Shown piece after piece: positions 6,320-7,271 of a stretch of DNA of 7,271 nt. Source of the DNA: Chthoniobacterales bacterium (GTDB taxonomy: Bacteria > Verrucomicrobiota > Verrucomicrobiia > Chthoniobacterales > JACTMZ01); NCBI GenBank assembly GCA_017853515.1, contig JAFMJK010000109.1, positions 1 to 7,271 on the forward strand, given 5' to 3'. The notes beneath the pieces were generated by a model. That model did not search any database, had not been told where the DNA came from, and worked only from the letters and a program-made list of their open reading frames with translations. A program made the translations under genes and the position numbers. Each line of letters opens with the position of its first letter. Position 1 is the first letter of the stretch.

Positions 6320-6724
6320 TCAAATTTTCAACGCCTTGAGCGTGGCCAGCGCGGACTTCGGGTTGTTCACGCGCAGGATAAGCAGCCCGCGCACATCGCC
6401 CGGATGGCTGGCGAGGTAAGCGTATTCGATGTTGACCTTCTTTTTGGCCAGGGCCTTGGCGATTTTGGTCAGGGCACCCGGTTGGTTGCGGTTCTCGACC
6501 ATGAGGACGTCGCTTTCCACGACCAACGTGCCGCGCTCCTCGAAAATGGAGAGAGCACGCTTCGGATCGCTGACCACCAAGCGGACCACATTGTGGTCCG
6601 TGGTGTCCGAGGTGGAGAGGCCCCAGATGTTGATCCCTGCCTTGGCCAGCGTTTCGCAGACGGAGGCGAGGGTTCCGGGTTTGTTTTCGATGAAGACGGC
6701 GAGTTGGTTGACGATTTTGACCAT
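6320..6724 (-). CDS. Tandem ACT-domain protein, probable amino-acid sensor
   Basis: This 134-residue protein is made of two ACT domains, about 3-65 and 70-134. Each opens with a PG-containing loop (ENKPGTLA at 13-20, NRNQPGALTKIAKAL at 78-92), and the first continues as AKAGINI (28-33). The architecture resembles the stand-alone double-ACT proteins of COG4747, thought to bind small ligands, mostly amino acids. It has no catalytic domain, so a regulatory role is an inference and the ligand is unknown. The second domain reads KKKVNI (94-99), with Lys96 where the first has the conserved glycine, so the two sites may not be equivalent. ATG at 6724 gives the family N terminus. The frame stays open to an ATG at 6811 (29 more residues), but those residues look unconserved and would span the putative promoter. 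No clear ribosome binding site is seen. It converges on panB and diverges from uvrB, with no biosynthetic partner adjacent. Confidence 0.88.
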   Translation of the reverse strand: MVKIVNQLAVFIENKPGTLASVCETLAKAGINIWGLSTSDTTDHNVVRLVVSDPKRALSIFEERGTLVVESDVLMVENRNQPGALTKIAKALAKKKVNIEYAYLASHPGDVRGLLILRVNNPKSALATLKALKI

Positions 6725-6775
6725 AAGACTTTTGTGAAAATTTCCGCCGCGCCATGAGGACGCGGTGCTGACCGG

Positions 6776-6804
6776 AAGGTATGCCCTCTCTTCCAGTTTC
6801 TCAA
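6776..6804 (-). promoter_or_regulatory. Putative sigma-70-type promoter of the ACT-domain gene
   Basis: On the minus strand TTGAGA (6804-6799, five of six to TTGACA) is followed after exactly 17 bp by TACCTT (6781-6776, three of six to TATAAT). It would start transcription about 45 nt upstream of the ATG at 6724, inside the divergent gap with uvrB. The -10 match is weak, so this is only a candidate. Confidence 0.35.
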
Positions 6805-6894
6805 TCCCCATCAGTCAATCTTCGCGTCCTTCGTTACCTTCTGTTCAAATCACCCGCTGGCGCGCGGCCCGCTCCGCGCTTATGCTGGCAGGTT

Positions 6895-7271
6895 ATGTCC
6901 TTCCGCCTCGCCTCACCCCACGCACCCTGCGGCGACCAAGGGCCGGCGATCGACAAACTGACCCGGTCGCTCGAGGCGGGCAACCGGCACCAGACCCTTC
7001 TCGGCGTGACCGGCTCGGGCAAAACTTTCACCGCGGCCAACATCGTCCGCAACCTCGACCGCCCCACGCTGGTCATCTCGCACAACAAGACGCTGGCCGC
7101 ACAACTTTACTCCGAGTTCAAGCAGTTCTTCCCCGACAATGCCGTCGAGTATTTCGTCAGCTACTTCGACTACTACCAGCCCGAGGCCTACATCCCGCGC
7201 ACCGACACCTACATCGAGAAGGATTCCTCGATCAACGAGGAGATCGAGCGCCTGCGCCTCTCCGCGACCAG
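6895..7271 (+). CDS. uvrB: Excinuclease ABC subunit B, 5' part only (runs off the window)
   Basis: The first 125 codons of uvrB are present and the frame is still open at the right edge. UvrB is the damage-verifying helicase-like subunit of UvrABC nucleotide excision repair; it is loaded on DNA by UvrA and then recruits UvrC. The opening MSFRLASPHAPCGDQ matches the family, with the usual GDQP changed to GDQG. Walker A GVTGSGKT is at 37-44, SHNKTLAAQLYSEFK (motif Ia) at 62-76, and the aromatic beta-hairpin region that inserts behind damaged bases is SYFDYYQPEAYIP at 89-101. DTYIEKDSSINEEIERLR (104-121) is also typical. ATG at 6895 was chosen because it gives this exact N terminus. AGG lies only 2 nt before it, a weak ribosome binding site. 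I found no LexA-like site upstream. Confidence 0.97.
   Translation, partial: MSFRLASPHAPCGDQGPAIDKLTRSLEAGNRHQTLLGVTGSGKTFTAANIVRNLDRPTLVISHNKTLAAQLYSEFKQFFPDNAVEYFVSYFDYYQPEAYIPRTDTYIEKDSSINEEIERLRLSAT

Noticed and set aside
6841..6850. CTGTTC before uvrB as a possible LexA half-site.
   Set aside because: There is no matching second half (no CAG at CTG-N10 spacing, no GAAC partner), so no SOS box can be called.
6858..6873. A GG-N10-GC match resembling a sigma-54 -24/-12 promoter upstream of uvrB (TGGCGCG, then CCGCT).
   Set aside because: The -12 element lacks the TT of TTGC, and such matches are frequent by chance in GC-rich DNA. No upstream activator site is evident and uvrB is not a typical sigma-54 target.

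Overview
This GC-rich window holds seven recognisable housekeeping genes on both strands and almost no spare DNA. I see no mobile element, CRISPR array, tRNA or rRNA gene, and no accessory system. The host is a Gram-negative-type bacterium, because the C-terminal processing peptidase has a signal peptide for export to the periplasm. The gene order S41 peptidase - tsaD - rpoN - mrp together with the high GC reminds me of Verrucomicrobiota (Opitutae-like), but that is an inference from memory and not a tested placement.

Layout. A four-gene minus-strand cluster runs leftward from 4870 to 46: ctpA (secreted S41 peptidase), tsaD (tRNA t6A synthesis), rpoN (sigma-54) and mrp (P-loop iron-sulfur carrier). 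The genes overlap by 4 nt or sit 32-54 nt apart, so they are probably one operon. An 84-bp gap divides this cluster from a divergent plus-strand pair, folK and panB (4955-6279). FolK makes a folate precursor, and PanB uses the folate cofactor 5,10-methylene-THF to make ketopantoate, so the pair links folate and pantothenate/CoA synthesis. PanB converges on a small minus-strand protein with two ACT domains (6320-6724), with a strong hairpin between the two stop codons. A 170-bp divergent gap then leads to the 5' part of uvrB, which runs off the right edge.

Points worth a second look are mostly small. A strong Shine-Dalgarno sequence lies 38 nt upstream of the panB ATG, and a GC-rich stem-loop in between would bring it to about 7 nt. 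The Mrp protein has lost the second cysteine of its CxxC cluster motif. GGAGGG abuts the start codons of tsaD and rpoN directly. The second ACT domain lacks the usual ligand-loop glycine. Nothing here amounts to a new multi-gene system. Several very long open frames on the opposite strand of rpoN, tsaD and ctpA are by-products of GC-rich codon use.
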